NCBI RefSeq assembly: GCF_000364705.1
Contig: NZ_AQOH01000204.1
Span: 1-64,000 of the forward strand
Direction: 5' to 3'
Origin: Pseudomonas fuscovaginae SE-1
Lineage (GTDB): Bacteria > Pseudomonadota > Gammaproteobacteria > Pseudomonadales > Pseudomonadaceae
DNA: 64,000 nt
The position numbers and the translations under genes were made by a program. Position 1 is the stretch's first letter, and each line of letters opens with the position of its first letter. Shown here piece after piece: positions 9,592-19,289 of the stretch. The notes under the pieces are model-generated. The model was given only the letters and a program-made list of their open reading frames with translations. It was not told the DNA's origin and did not search any database.

Positions 9592-10488
9592 ATGCCAGCC
9601 ATCGATCATCCCCTCATCGACCAGTTTCTCGACGCCCTGTGGCTGGAAAAAGGCCTCTCGGACAATACTCGCGATGCCTATCGAAGCGACCTGACGCTTT
9701 TCAATGGCTGGCTGCAGGAAAAGGGCCTGGAACTGGTCAGCGCCGGGCGCGAGCTGATTCTCGATCACCTGTCCTGGCGTGTGGAGCAAGCCTACAAACC
9801 TCGTTCCACGGCGCGTTTTCTCTCCGGCGCACGTGGCTTCTATCGCTATCTGCTGCGAGAAAAGCTGATCGCCGTCGACCCCACCCTCCAGGTCGAGATG
9901 CCGCAATTGGGCAGGCCATTGCCCAAGTCCCTGTCGGAAGCCGACGTCGAAGCGCTACTCAAGGCGCCGGACCTGAGCGAGGCCATCGGCCAGCGCGACC
10001 GTGCCATGCTCGAAGTGCTGTATGCCTGTGGGCTGCGGGTGACCGAGCTGGTCAGCCTGACCCTGGAGCAGGTCAACCTGCGCCAGGGCGTGCTGCGGGT
10101 AATGGGCAAGGGCAGCAAGGAACGGCTGGTGCCGATGGGCGAGGAGGCAATCGTCTGGGTCGAACGCTACCTGCGCGATGCCCGTGGCGAACTGCTTGGC
10201 GGGCGACCCAGCGACGTGCTGTTTCCCAGTCAGCGCGGCGAGCAGATGACCCGCCAGACCTTCTGGCATCGGATCAAGCACCAGGCCCGGGTCGCCGGGA
10301 TCGGCAAAGCGCTGTCGCCGCATACCCTGCGCCATGCCTTTGCCACCCACCTGCTCAACCATGGGGCGGATCTGCGTGTGGTGCAGATGCTGCTCGGCCA
10401 CAGCGACCTGTCGACTACCCAGATCTATACCCATGTCGCCCGTGCCCGCCTGCGGGACATGCATGCCAGGCATCACCCGCGCGGTTGA
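9592..10488 (+). CDS. xerD: Site-specific tyrosine recombinase XerD
   Basis: XerD resolves chromosome dimers with XerC at dif, under control of FtsK. The 298-residue protein has an N-terminal SAM-like DNA-binding domain (about 5-95) and a catalytic domain with all active-site residues: R149, K173, H244, R247, H270 and nucleophile Y279 (QIYTHV). Length and residue numbers match E. coli XerD. The ATG at 9592 opens MPAIDHPLIDQFLD; an upstream TTG at 9565 was rejected. A stable cgggc-ttcg-gcccg hairpin at 10495-10508 follows the stop codon but has no T tract. Confidence 0.96.
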   Translation: MPAIDHPLIDQFLDALWLEKGLSDNTRDAYRSDLTLFNGWLQEKGLELVSAGRELILDHLSWRVEQAYKPRSTARFLSGARGFYRYLLREKLIAVDPTLQVEMPQLGRPLPKSLSEADVEALLKAPDLSEAIGQRDRAMLEVLYACGLRVTELVSLTLEQVNLRQGVLRVMGKGSKERLVPMGEEAIVWVERYLRDARGELLGGRPSDVLFPSQRGEQMTRQTFWHRIKHQARVAGIGKALSPHTLRHAFATHLLNHGADLRVVQMLLGHSDLSTTQIYTHVARARLRDMHARHHPRG

Positions 10489-10617
10489 TCCATACGGGCT
10501 TCGGCCCGGCCGGGCTTATGTGTTAGGCTCTATCGGTTTGCGATGCGGGCGCTTGCAGTCGCTCCGTTTCAGAATGGACAGACCAGCCTGGCCCCGTGCC
10601 CGCCATCAGGAGTTTCC

Positions 10618-11349
10618 ATGCGCTTGATCCAGATTTTCGCCGCCGCCGCCCTGGCGCTGGCCAGTACCTTCGCCCTGGCCGACGACGCTGCCGAACAGGC
10701 GATCCGCAAGAGCCTCGACAGCCTCCAGTTGGAGACGCCGGTCGAGAGCATCACCGCCAGTCCTTTGAGCGGCCTGTATGAAGTGAAGCTCAAGGGCAGC
10801 CGCGTGTTGTACGCCAGTGCCGACGGCCAGTTCGTCATGCAGGGCTACCTGTTCCAGCTCAAGGATGGCAAGCCGGTCAACCTGACCGAGAAGACCGAGC
10901 GCCTGGGTATCTCGAAGCTGATCAACGGTATTCCGGTGGCTGAAACCGTGGTCTATCCGGCCGTCGGTGAGACCAAGTCGCACATCACGGTGTTCACCGA
11001 CACCACCTGCCCTTATTGCCACAAGCTGCACGCCGAAGTGCCAGCCCTGAACAAGATGGGCATCGAGGTCCGCTACGTGGCGTTCCCGCGTCAGGGCCTG
11101 GGCTCGCCGGGTGACCAGCAGTTGCAGGCGGTCTGGTGTTCGGCCGACAAGCGGGCGGCCATGGACAAGATGGTCGAAGGCGAGGAAATCAAGGCCGCCA
11201 AGTGCGCCAACCCGGTTTCCCGGCAGTTCGCCCTGGGTCAGTCGATCGGTGTCAACGGGACACCGGCCATCGTTTTGGCCGACGGTCAGGTCATTCCAGG
11301 CTACCAGCCGGCCGCACAAGTCGCCAAACTGGCACTGGCAGCCAAGTAA
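10618..11349 (+). CDS. dsbC: Periplasmic disulfide isomerase DsbC
   Basis: DsbC shuffles wrong disulfides in periplasmic proteins and is kept reduced by DsbD. The 243-residue precursor has a signal peptide ending at ALA about residue 21, an N-terminal dimerisation domain (about 30-85) and a thioredoxin-fold domain with the active site C131-P-Y-C134. A second cysteine pair, C174 and C196, is the structural disulfide known from the family. The ATG at 10618 has CAGGAG nine bases upstream. It lies between xerD and hom, as in other pseudomonads. Confidence 0.95.
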   Translation: MRLIQIFAAAALALASTFALADDAAEQAIRKSLDSLQLETPVESITASPLSGLYEVKLKGSRVLYASADGQFVMQGYLFQLKDGKPVNLTEKTERLGISKLINGIPVAETVVYPAVGETKSHITVFTDTTCPYCHKLHAEVPALNKMGIEVRYVAFPRQGLGSPGDQQLQAVWCSADKRAAMDKMVEGEEIKAAKCANPVSRQFALGQSIGVNGTPAIVLADGQVIPGYQPAAQVAKLALAAK

Positions 11350-11417
11350 TTCAGCTTCGGCGCACTTCGTCTTCAGGTGAGCCCGAGCACGGCCACGGGC
11401 ATCTGGCCCGTCGCTCT

Positions 11418-11454
11418 TAAACAGCAGGCCGCTGGTGGATCAGCGGCTGTTTTT
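11418..11454 (+). terminator. Intrinsic terminator after dsbC
   Basis: ccgctg and cagcgg pair around the loop gtggat, extended by acag/ctgt with a small bulge, and end in five T residues. It lies about 70 bases after the dsbC stop codon. Confidence 0.75.
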
Positions 11455-11455
11455 C

Positions 11456-11480
11456 ACGGCCGACCTCGTGTCGGCCGTTT
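11456..11480 (+). promoter_or_regulatory. Second hairpin just upstream of hom
   Basis: A perfect nine-base stem, acggccgac/gtcggccgt, around loop ctcgt is followed by ttt. It ends 15 bases before the hom GTG start codon, directly before its ribosome site. It may be a back-up terminator for dsbC or a structure affecting hom expression. Confidence 0.5.
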
Positions 11481-11495
11481 CATGGGGAGTCAAGA

Positions 11496-12800
11496 GTGAA
11501 ACCGGTCAAAGTAGGCATCTGTGGGTTAGGTACCGTCGGTGGCGGCACCTTCAACGTACTTCAGCGTAACGCCGAGGAAATTGCTCGTCGTGCCGGGCGT
11601 GGGATCGAAGTGGCACAAATTGCCATTCGCACGCCAAAGCCTCAGTTCCAAACGACCGGTATTGCGATTACCAACGATGTCTTCGAAGTGGCCACGAACC
11701 CTGAGATCGACGTCGTCGTAGAGCTGATGGGCGGCTATACCGTTGCCCGTGAGCTGGTACTCAAAGCGATCGAGAACGGCAAGCACGTGGTCACCGCGAA
11801 CAAGGCGCTGATCGCCGTGCACGGTAACGAAATTTTCGCCAAGGCCCGTGAGATGGGCGTCATCGTGGCCTTCGAGGCCGCGGTGGCAGGCGGCATCCCG
11901 GTGATCAAGGCGATTCGCGAGGGCCTGTCGGCCAACCGTATCAACTGGGTGGCCGGGATCATCAACGGCACCGGCAACTTCATCCTCACCGAAATGCGCG
12001 AGAAAGGGCGCACTTTCGAGGACGTGCTGGCCGAGGCCCAGGCCCTGGGTTACGCCGAGGCCGATCCGACCTTCGACGTCGAGGGCATCGATGCCGCACA
12101 TAAGCTGACCATCCTGGCTTCCATCGCCTTCGGGATTCCGCTGCAGTTCGACAAGGCCTACACCGAGGGCATCACCAGGCTGACCACCGCCGACGTGAAC
12201 TACGCCGAGGCCCTGGGCTATCGCATCAAGCACCTGGGCGTGGCACGCAGCACCGCTGCCGGCATCGAGCTGCGGGTACACCCGACGCTGATCCCGGCCG
12301 ATCGCCTGATCGCCAACGTCAACGGCGTGATGAACGCGGTCATGGTCAACGGCGATGCCGCCGGCTCGACCCTGTTCTACGGTGCCGGTGCCGGCATGGA
12401 GCCGACCGCTTCCTCGGTGATCGCCGACCTGGTCGACGTGGTTCGCGCCATGACCTCCGATCCGGAGAACCGCGTGCCACACCTGGCCTTCCAGCCGGAC
12501 TCGCTGTCGGCTCACCCGATCCTGCCGATCGAAGCCTGCGAGAGCTCGTACTACCTGCGTATCCAGGCCAAGGACCATCCGGGCGTGCTGGCCCAGGTGG
12601 CGAGCATCCTGTCCGAGCGCGGGATCAACATCGAGTCGATCATGCAGAAGGAAGTCGAGGAGCAGGATGGCCTGGTGCCGATGATCCTGCTGACCCACCG
12701 CGTGGTCGAACAACGCATCAACGATGCCATCGCGGCGCTGGAGGCCCTGCAGGGTGTGGTCGGCCCTGTCGTGCGGATCCGCGTCGAGCATTTGAACTGA
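11496..12800 (+). CDS. hom: Homoserine dehydrogenase
   Basis: This enzyme reduces aspartate semialdehyde to homoserine with NAD(P)H, the branch step toward threonine and methionine. The 434-residue protein has a Rossmann motif GICGLGTVGGG at about 7-17, the catalytic domain with AAVAGGIPVIKAIREGL near 130 and GIINGTGNFIL near 155. A C-terminal ACT domain from about 350 (LRIQAKDHPGVLAQVASIL) usually confers threonine feedback. It starts with GTG after GGGGAGT. thrC follows 31 bases downstream, so the two form an operon. It lacks an aspartokinase fusion. Confidence 0.97.
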   Translation: MKPVKVGICGLGTVGGGTFNVLQRNAEEIARRAGRGIEVAQIAIRTPKPQFQTTGIAITNDVFEVATNPEIDVVVELMGGYTVARELVLKAIENGKHVVTANKALIAVHGNEIFAKAREMGVIVAFEAAVAGGIPVIKAIREGLSANRINWVAGIINGTGNFILTEMREKGRTFEDVLAEAQALGYAEADPTFDVEGIDAAHKLTILASIAFGIPLQFDKAYTEGITRLTTADVNYAEALGYRIKHLGVARSTAAGIELRVHPTLIPADRLIANVNGVMNAVMVNGDAAGSTLFYGAGAGMEPTASSVIADLVDVVRAMTSDPENRVPHLAFQPDSLSAHPILPIEACESSYYLRIQAKDHPGVLAQVASILSERGINIESIMQKEVEEQDGLVPMILLTHRVVEQRINDAIAALEALQGVVGPVVRIRVEHLN

Positions 12801-12831
12801 GTCGACGTCGTCGACTGGAGAGGAATTTTTC

Positions 12832-14241
12832 ATGCGTTACATCAGTACCCGCGGCCAGGCACCCGCGCTGAATTTCGAAGACGTGCTGCTGGCCGGCCTG
12901 GCCAGTGACGGCGGCCTGTACGTGCCGGAGAACCTGCCACGTTTCACCCAGGAGGAAATCGCTTCCTGGGCGGGCCTGCCTTACCACGAGCTGGCTTTCC
13001 GGGTCATGCGTCCGTTCGTCACCGGCAGCATCCCGGATGCGGACTTCAAGAAGATCCTCGAGGAAACCTACGGCGTCTTCGCCCATAACGCCGTGGCACC
13101 GCTGCGCCAGCTGAACGGCAACGAGTGGGTACTCGAGCTGTTCCATGGCCCGACCCTGGCCTTCAAGGATTTTGCCCTGCAACTGCTGGGTCGCCTGCTC
13201 GACTACGTGCTGGCAAAACGCGGCGAGCGCGTGGTGATCATCGGCGCCACCTCCGGCGATACCGGCTCGGCGGCGATCGAAGGTTGCAAGCACTGCGAGA
13301 ACGTCGACATCTTCATCCTGCACCCGCACAACCGGGTATCGGAAGTGCAGCGTCGGCAGATGACCACCCTCTTCGGCGAGAACATCCATAATATCGCCGT
13401 CGAAGGCAACTTCGACGACTGCCAGGAGATGGTCAAGAACAGCTTCGCCGACCAGAGCTTCCTCAAGGGCACGCGCCTGGTCGCGGTGAACTCGATCAAC
13501 TGGGCGCGGATCATGGCCCAGATCGTCTACTACTTCCACGCGGCACTGCAACTGGGCGGCCCGGCGCGTTCGGTATCGTTCTCGGTGCCGACCGGCAACT
13601 TCGGCGACATCTTCGCCGGCTACCTGGCGCGCAACATGGGCCTGCCGGTCAATCAACTGATCGTCGCGACCAACCGCAATGACATCCTGCACCGCTTCAT
13701 GAGCGGCAACCAGTACGTCAAGGAAACCCTGCACGCCACGCTGTCGCCGTCGATGGACATCATGGTCTCGTCGAACTTCGAGCGCCTGCTGTTCGACCTG
13801 CACGGTCGCAACGGTGCGGCGATTGCCGGCCTGATGGACACCTTCAGGCAGGGCGGCGGTTTCAGCGTCGAGCAGGATCGCTGGACCGAGGCGCGCAAGC
13901 TGTTCGACTCCCTGGCGGTGGATGATGCGCAAACCTGCGAGACCATTGCCGAAGTCTTTGCCCAGACTGGCGAAGTGCTCGACCCGCACACCGCCATCGG
14001 CGTCAAGGCGGCCCGTGAATGCCGCCGCAGCCTGGACACCCCGATGGTGATCCTCGGTACCGCGCACCCGGTCAAGTTCCCTGAGGCAGTTGAGAAGGCG
14101 GGTGTAGGAAAAGCGCTTGAACTACCTGCACACCTTTCGGATTTGTTTGAAAGGGAAGAGCGTTGCACAGTGCTGGCCAATGACCTGAAAGTCATGCAGG
14201 CCTTTGTCAGCCAGCATGGCAACCGTGGCAAGCCGCTTTGA
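12832..14241 (+). CDS. thrC: Threonine synthase
   Basis: This PLP enzyme converts O-phosphohomoserine to threonine. The 469-residue protein starts MRYISTRGQAPALNFEDVLL. It holds the PLP lysine K112 in GPTLAFKDFALQLLG, the phosphate-binding region GATSGDTGSAAIEG near 140-153 and PTGNFGDIFAGY near 255. Length fits the long bacterial ThrC class. It forms an operon with hom, and an intrinsic terminator follows the stop codon. Confidence 0.97.
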   Translation: MRYISTRGQAPALNFEDVLLAGLASDGGLYVPENLPRFTQEEIASWAGLPYHELAFRVMRPFVTGSIPDADFKKILEETYGVFAHNAVAPLRQLNGNEWVLELFHGPTLAFKDFALQLLGRLLDYVLAKRGERVVIIGATSGDTGSAAIEGCKHCENVDIFILHPHNRVSEVQRRQMTTLFGENIHNIAVEGNFDDCQEMVKNSFADQSFLKGTRLVAVNSINWARIMAQIVYYFHAALQLGGPARSVSFSVPTGNFGDIFAGYLARNMGLPVNQLIVATNRNDILHRFMSGNQYVKETLHATLSPSMDIMVSSNFERLLFDLHGRNGAAIAGLMDTFRQGGGFSVEQDRWTEARKLFDSLAVDDAQTCETIAEVFAQTGEVLDPHTAIGVKAARECRRSLDTPMVILGTAHPVKFPEAVEKAGVGKALELPAHLSDLFEREERCTVLANDLKVMQAFVSQHGNRGKPL

Positions 14242-14265
14242 CCGACTAGAAAGGTCACACTTTAG

Positions 14266-14290
14266 AGCCCGCCCCTTGGCGGGCTTTATC
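14266..14290 (+). terminator. Intrinsic terminator after thrC
   Basis: A perfect stem agcccgcc/ggcgggct around loop cctt is followed by a short T-rich tail (ttatcgttttt). It begins 24 bases after the thrC stop codon. Confidence 0.85.
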
Positions 14291-14360
14291 GTTTTTGCAT
14301 GCCACACTTTCCCCCTGTTTTTCATGTCCATCGAGTCAAAAAGGGGGCGGGTACTTCGCC

Positions 14361-17300
14361 ATGGCATTTGCGGGGAGATCGATCCATTCCATCCTGGCGT
14401 GGCTGTCATGGGCGCTGCTGACGAGCCTGTCTGGCGAGTTGATGGCCGCCCAGGGCCTGCCTTTCAATTTGCCCACGTCGTTCGTCGAACTGCCCCGACT
14501 GCCCCTCAGCACCGATGAACAGCGCTGGCTGGGCAGGGATCGTCGCCTCCGGGTGGGCATCTCGGTGGCCGACTATGAGCCCGTCGATATCACCAGCGAC
14601 CGCAATCGCTACCAGGGCATCAGCGCCGACTATGTGGGCCTGATCCGCGATCGGCTGGGGGTGCAGGTGGAGGTACTGGGGTTCGTCGAGCGGGACCAGG
14701 CCGTGGAGGCCCTGCTCGCCGGGCAGATCGATGTGCTGACCAGCGCCAACGGTTTCGAGCGGGGCTTTCCCGAACTGGCCTTTTCCAGTGAGTACATGCC
14801 TGACCGCTCGGTGATCGTCAGCCGCACTGAAACCCCGAACCCCGACGATCTGCGGGGGCGCAAGGTACTCCTGCTCGAAGGCTACGCCGATGCCTCGGTG
14901 GTGCATGCCACCTATCCCCATAGCCGGATCATCCTCGCTCCGACCCTCTACAGTGCCCTGGAGGCGCTGCTCCAGGGTGAGGTCGACGCCTTCATCGGCA
15001 ACGAGGTCATCGTCAGAGCCTACAAGACCCTGCGTCCCTACATGGGGCTGCAGATCCGCGGACAAAGCGCCCTGCCACCGATCGGTTTCGCGTTTGCCAC
15101 ACGCAAGTCCGAGCCTCTGCTCGGCGCCCTGATCCAGCGTGTGCTGGACAGTCTCGACGAGGCGGTACGCCGGGAGATCCTGGCGCGCTGGACGACCGGC
15201 TTCGGTTCGGACATCGCCCAGCCGCGGGTCGAGCTGACGCCGGCGGAGCGTGCCTGGATCGACCGACATCCACGGGTCACCGTCGCTTCCCAGCAGTACC
15301 CGCCCTATATCTACAGGGACGTTCACAACCGTTGGGTCGGCCTCAATGCCGACCTGCTGGCGCGGATTTCGCGGATGACCGGCCTGCAGTTCGTCTTCGA
15401 CGAGAGCTTCTCCACGGTCCAGACCCTGGAGATGCTCAAGGATGGCCGGGCCCTGATGAATGGCTCGCTGGCTGAAAGTCCCGAACGCAAGGCCTTCCTG
15501 AATTTCACCTACGCGTTTGGCGGCAGTTCCTGGGTGTTCGTCGTACCGGCCGATTCTCCCCCGTTGGGCTCGCTCGGCCAGTTGGCCGGCCGGGTGCTGG
15601 CGTTGCCCGAGGAACATGCGCTGCAGGCCATGATCCGCCGCGAGTATCCGAACGTCGTGCTGCGTGGCGTCAGGACCCAGGAGGAGGCCAGGGCGTTGGT
15701 CGAAAGCGGCGCGGCGGCGGCCACCATCCAGAGTGACGCCCTGGCCTATCTGCACCCTCCTGGCAGGCTGAAGGTCGGGCGTAGCGTGGAAGGGCTCTGG
15801 TCGGCGGACAGCTTCTCGGTCGCCAAGAGCTCTCCGGAGTTGCTCAGTATCCTCAACAAGTCCCTGGAGGCCTTTCCGGTCGCGGAACTGCGGGCCTTGC
15901 GCATCAAGTGGCTGGGTGCCGTTCCGGTGGCACCGCCGCCCTCGGTCTGGAAGCGGGTACCGCGTTGGGCCTACGGGCTGGCTGTTGCCCTGCTGGTGGT
16001 GGGCGGTGTCTCGCTCATCTGGAACCGCCGCCTGAATGTGCAGATTGGCCAGCGCCGCCATGCCGAACGGGAGCTCAATGATCGGCTGGCGTTCCAGCGC
16101 GCGTTGCTCGATGGCATTCCCGATCCGATCTTCGTGCGGGATCTGCAGGGACGCCTGATCACTTGCAATCGTAGCTACGAGCAGCGCCTGGCGACGACAT
16201 TGGAGCAGGTGCACGGGCGTCGAATCACCGAGGAGGGCCTGTTGCTGCCGGCGGTCGCGCAGGCGCTGCATCGCGACTTCCTTTCGTTGCTGGAGAACCA
16301 GCAACCGGTGTTCAGGGACCGGACGCTGGAGTTCCCCGATGGCAGTATCGACGTCTACCTGTGGATGGTGCCATTCCACTCGGCGGGAGCGCAATTGCAA
16401 GGGTTGTTGGGGGGCTGGATCGACATCACCGAGCGCAAGCAGCTCGAGGTGCAACTGACCGAGGCCCGCCGCGAGGCCGAGCGTGCCAGCCAAGCCAAGA
16501 GTGCGTTCCTGGCCACGATGAGTCATGAGATACGCACGCCCATGGCGGCGATCATCGGTCTGCTCGAGGTCGAGCGGGAACAGGTACTGGCCCGTGGGCA
16601 GGTGTTCTCGCAGGGGTTGCAGGTGGCCTACCAGTCGGCCCGGGAATTGACCGCGCTGATCGGCGACAGCCTTGACCTGGCCAAGATCGAGGCCGGAGGC
16701 ATGCGCCTGGTGCCGCAGCCGACCGACCTGAGAACCCTGCTGGAAGGCGTCGTGCAGCTGTTCGAGGCATTGGCCCGGGACAAGGGAGTCGTCCTGAGCC
16801 TGGGTATCGATCCGCTGCTGGCGAGCCTGTATTGGCTCGATCCGCTGCGTTTGCGGCAGATCCTGCACAACCTGATCGGCAATGCGCTGAAGTTCACCAG
16901 CCAGGGTTTCGTCCGCGTGCGGGTCCTGCGCTGCGCAGAGGTGGCGGGCACCGACCGCCTGCGTATCGACATCGAGGATTCCGGCAGGGGCATCGGCCCC
17001 GAGCAGCAGGCGATCCTGTTCTCGCCCTTCGTCCAGGTACAGGGTGAGGCCGAAGAGGAGCATGGGGGCACCGGCCTGGGCCTGAGCATCTGCAAGCAAC
17101 TGGTGGAACTGATGGACGGTTCCATCGAGCTTGAGAGCCAGCCGGGGCAGGGGACCCGGGTGCACATCGAGCTGGCATTGCGGCGTGAAACGCAGCCTGC
17201 ACCCCCCGCGCCGCAGGACAGTGCAAGGCAGCGCCTGCCCTGCCTGAACATCCTGATCATCGATGACCTGTCCGCCAACCGCCTGGTGCTGCAACAGCAG

Positions 17301-17963
17301 CTCGGGTTCCTTGGCCAGAACGTGGAGGCCTGCCAGACGGCGCAGGCGGCGTTGCAGGCCTGGCGCGGCCGGCATTTCGATCTGGTCATCAGCGATTGCA
17401 ACATGCCGGGTATGAACGGCTATCAATTGGCACGGGCCCTGCGTCAGTTGGAGGCCGAGGAGCAAAGGCCTCCGTGCATGATCGTCGGTTGTACGGCCAA
17501 TGCCATGAGCGACGAGCGTCAACGCTGCCAGCAGGCCGGCATGAACGACCTGCTGGTCAAGCCGGTTCTTCTGGATGACCTGACCCGGCTGTTGACACAG
17601 ATCGTGCCTCGGCAAAAGTCCTTCGACATCCGGACGCTCATCAGCATGACCCACGCCGATGCCGGTGTACTCCAGCATATGCTGCTGGAACTGTGGCGGA
17701 ACCTGCACGATGAGCGGGCCGAACTGCAGTCCAGGCTTGGCCTGGATGACTGGGACGGTGTGGCGGCTTGCGTGCATCGCCTCAAGGGCATCGCCTGCCT
17801 GGTCGATGCGATTGCCCTGGCGCAGGCCTGCGTCGACATGGATCACTGCGTACGGTTGAGGCAACCCGAGCAATTGCCAGCCACAGGGCAAGTGCTCAAG
17901 GCCGTGATCGACCGGATGATTGCCGACATCGAGCCGAACCTGCAGGAAAAACCGGCACTTTAG
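14361..17963 (+). CDS. BvgS/EvgS/RocS-type hybrid sensor histidine kinase
   Basis: This roughly 1200-residue unorthodox kinase starts a phosphorelay. After a signal segment it has two tandem periplasmic SBP_bac_3 (Venus flytrap) domains, about 50-275 and 290-530, then a membrane helix near 545 (YGLAVALLVVGGVSLIW). A PAS domain follows, then HisKA with the phospho-acceptor in FLATMSHEIRTPM near 715. HATPase has NLIGNALKF and DSGRGIG. A receiver has its Asp in LVISDCNMPGMNG, and the C-terminal HPt has its histidine in CVHRLKGIACLVDA. All phosphotransfer residues look intact. The ATG at 14361 precedes a signal sequence; start codons back to 14295 are possible. The EAL-domain response regulator gene follows 87 bases downstream. 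Confidence 0.9.
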   Translation: MAFAGRSIHSILAWLSWALLTSLSGELMAAQGLPFNLPTSFVELPRLPLSTDEQRWLGRDRRLRVGISVADYEPVDITSDRNRYQGISADYVGLIRDRLGVQVEVLGFVERDQAVEALLAGQIDVLTSANGFERGFPELAFSSEYMPDRSVIVSRTETPNPDDLRGRKVLLLEGYADASVVHATYPHSRIILAPTLYSALEALLQGEVDAFIGNEVIVRAYKTLRPYMGLQIRGQSALPPIGFAFATRKSEPLLGALIQRVLDSLDEAVRREILARWTTGFGSDIAQPRVELTPAERAWIDRHPRVTVASQQYPPYIYRDVHNRWVGLNADLLARISRMTGLQFVFDESFSTVQTLEMLKDGRALMNGSLAESPERKAFLNFTYAFGGSSWVFVVPADSPPLGSLGQLAGRVLALPEEHALQAMIRREYPNVVLRGVRTQEEARALVESGAAAATIQSDALAYLHPPGRLKVGRSVEGLWSADSFSVAKSSPELLSILNKSLEAFPVAELRALRIKWLGAVPVAPPPSVWKRVPRWAYGLAVALLVVGGVSLIWNRRLNVQIGQRRHAERELNDRLAFQRALLDGIPDPIFVRDLQGRLITCNRSYEQRLATTLEQVHGRRITEEGLLLPAVAQALHRDFLSLLENQQPVFRDRTLEFPDGSIDVYLWMVPFHSAGAQLQGLLGGWIDITERKQLEVQLTEARREAERASQAKSAFLATMSHEIRTPMAAIIGLLEVEREQVLARGQVFSQGLQVAYQSARELTALIGDSLDLAKIEAGGMRLVPQPTDLRTLLEGVVQLFEALARDKGVVLSLGIDPLLASLYWLDPLRLRQILHNLIGNALKFTSQGFVRVRVLRCAEVAGTDRLRIDIEDSGRGIGPEQQAILFSPFVQVQGEAEEEHGGTGLGLSICKQLVELMDGSIELESQPGQGTRVHIELALRRETQPAPPAPQDSARQRLPCLNILIIDDLSANRLVLQQQLGFLGQNVEACQTAQAALQAWRGRHFDLVISDCNMPGMNGYQLARALRQLEAEEQRPPCMIVGCTANAMSDERQRCQQAGMNDLLVKPVLLDDLTRLLTQIVPRQKSFDIRTLISMTHADAGVLQHMLLELWRNLHDERAELQSRLGLDDWDGVAACVHRLKGIACLVDAIALAQACVDMDHCVRLRQPEQLPATGQVLKAVIDRMIADIEPNLQEKPAL

Positions 17964-18050
17964 GACTTGTCCTATGGGGAACGCCGGGCAGCCTGGCTAA
18001 GGTGGAAGGCCGATGCGGATAACCACCGCTTCCACTTGCGGAGATCATCG

Positions 18051-19289
18051 ATGCGTGCGCTCAGGATCCTGGTTCTTGAAGACAACCCCTTTCAACTGAT
18101 GGCCTTGCATCAGATGCTCAATGCCAATGGCGTTTTCGATGTACTCACGGCCGAAAGTGTCGAGAGTGCACGCCAGTCGCTGACCAACCGGGGGCCGGTC
18201 GACATTGCCATCTGCGATCTGCAACTGGAGGAAGGCGATGGTCTGGAACTGATCCGGCACCTGGCGGAAACCCGCGAGGCACAGGCACTGATCATTCTCA
18301 GCAGCCTTGATACGGAACTGCGCGAAGGCGCTGCCCACATGGCCCGTCAGCAGGGGCTGCATGTGCTGGGCTGCCTGCTCAAGCCTGCCACGGCAGCGAT
18401 ACTCGGTGAACTGCTGGCAACCTATCAGCACCGCTTCAGCCGTCAGCGTCCAGGGCTGCCGTTGGCCCAGGTCTGTGAACTGCTCTCATTGCACGAGTTG
18501 CAGGCGGGGGCCGGGGCTGACGCGATCCGCAGGTACTGCGACGTCTTCTTTCAACCGAAGGTGAGCGGTGATGGCCGGGTGCTGGGGGTCGAGGCGCTGG
18601 CTCGCTGGCAACACCCGGAGCAAGGCACGCTGCTGCCCGACACCTTCATCCCGGTGCTGGAGTATGCCGGCCTTTCCCAGGCCCTGGCCTGGCACATGCT
18701 TGAACAGGCCATCGGCCTTTCGGTGGAGGTGCATCTGGGGACCGAACGGTATCTGCCGGTGACGGTGAATATCCCGGGGGTGATGGTGGAGCAGACGGAT
18801 TTCGCCAGCCGGTTGGGCGAACTGCTCGCCCGTTTCGCACTGCCTGCCGAATGCCTGACCCTGGAAGTGATCGACGGCACCGACTGCAGCAGCGAGGTGA
18901 GCCAGGCGGAAGGCCTGTTGCGTTTGCGGATCCTCGGCTGCCAGCTGTCGATCGGCAATTTCGGTGTCTCCGGTGCCGGGTTGCAGAGGCTGCTCGAGCT
19001 GCCTTTCTCGGAGTTGAAGATCGCTCCGCGCTTTGTCAGCGGCATGGCCGAGGATTCACGCAAGCGTTCGATCGTCGCCGGGGTGCTGAGCATGGCCAAG
19101 GGCATGGGGTTGCGGGCGGTGATCAGCGGTGTCGAAACCGACGAGGAGTATCGGCTGACCCGGGAGTTGGGCGACGTGCTGGTTCAGGGGCGATTCATTG
19201 CCGCCCCGATGAGTTCTGCTGAACTGTTGCCCTGGCTGAACAGGGCCGGGCCTGCCTGCACGGTCGAACGTGAATGGCAAGCGGGCTAG
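18051..19289 (+). CDS. REC-EAL response regulator with degenerate EAL domain
   Basis: This 412-residue cytosolic protein has an intact receiver domain (about 5-125; acidic pair E10/D11, phospho-acceptor D56, K111) and an EAL domain (about 160-400). RocR-like proteins with this layout degrade cyclic-di-GMP. Here the EAL motif (E181-A-L), N240, E272, K323 and Q379 remain. The paired metal-binding aspartates of DDFG are G302-N303, the Asp of KID is A325, and the Glu of EGVE is S359. Phosphodiesterase activity is therefore unlikely; the domain may bind ligand or protein. The ATG at 18051 has GGAGAT upstream. It follows the hybrid kinase and its stop codon overlaps that of the convergent LuxR-type gene. 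Confidence 0.9.
   Translation: MRALRILVLEDNPFQLMALHQMLNANGVFDVLTAESVESARQSLTNRGPVDIAICDLQLEEGDGLELIRHLAETREAQALIILSSLDTELREGAAHMARQQGLHVLGCLLKPATAAILGELLATYQHRFSRQRPGLPLAQVCELLSLHELQAGAGADAIRRYCDVFFQPKVSGDGRVLGVEALARWQHPEQGTLLPDTFIPVLEYAGLSQALAWHMLEQAIGLSVEVHLGTERYLPVTVNIPGVMVEQTDFASRLGELLARFALPAECLTLEVIDGTDCSSEVSQAEGLLRLRILGCQLSIGNFGVSGAGLQRLLELPFSELKIAPRFVSGMAEDSRKRSIVAGVLSMAKGMGLRAVISGVETDEEYRLTRELGDVLVQGRFIAAPMSSAELLPWLNRAGPACTVEREWQAG

Noticed and set aside
14406..17891. Reading frame of more than 1100 codons antisense to the hybrid kinase
   Set aside because: It lies entirely opposite a gene with clear kinase motifs, has low-complexity composition and no recognisable domain. Long antisense frames are expected at this GC content.
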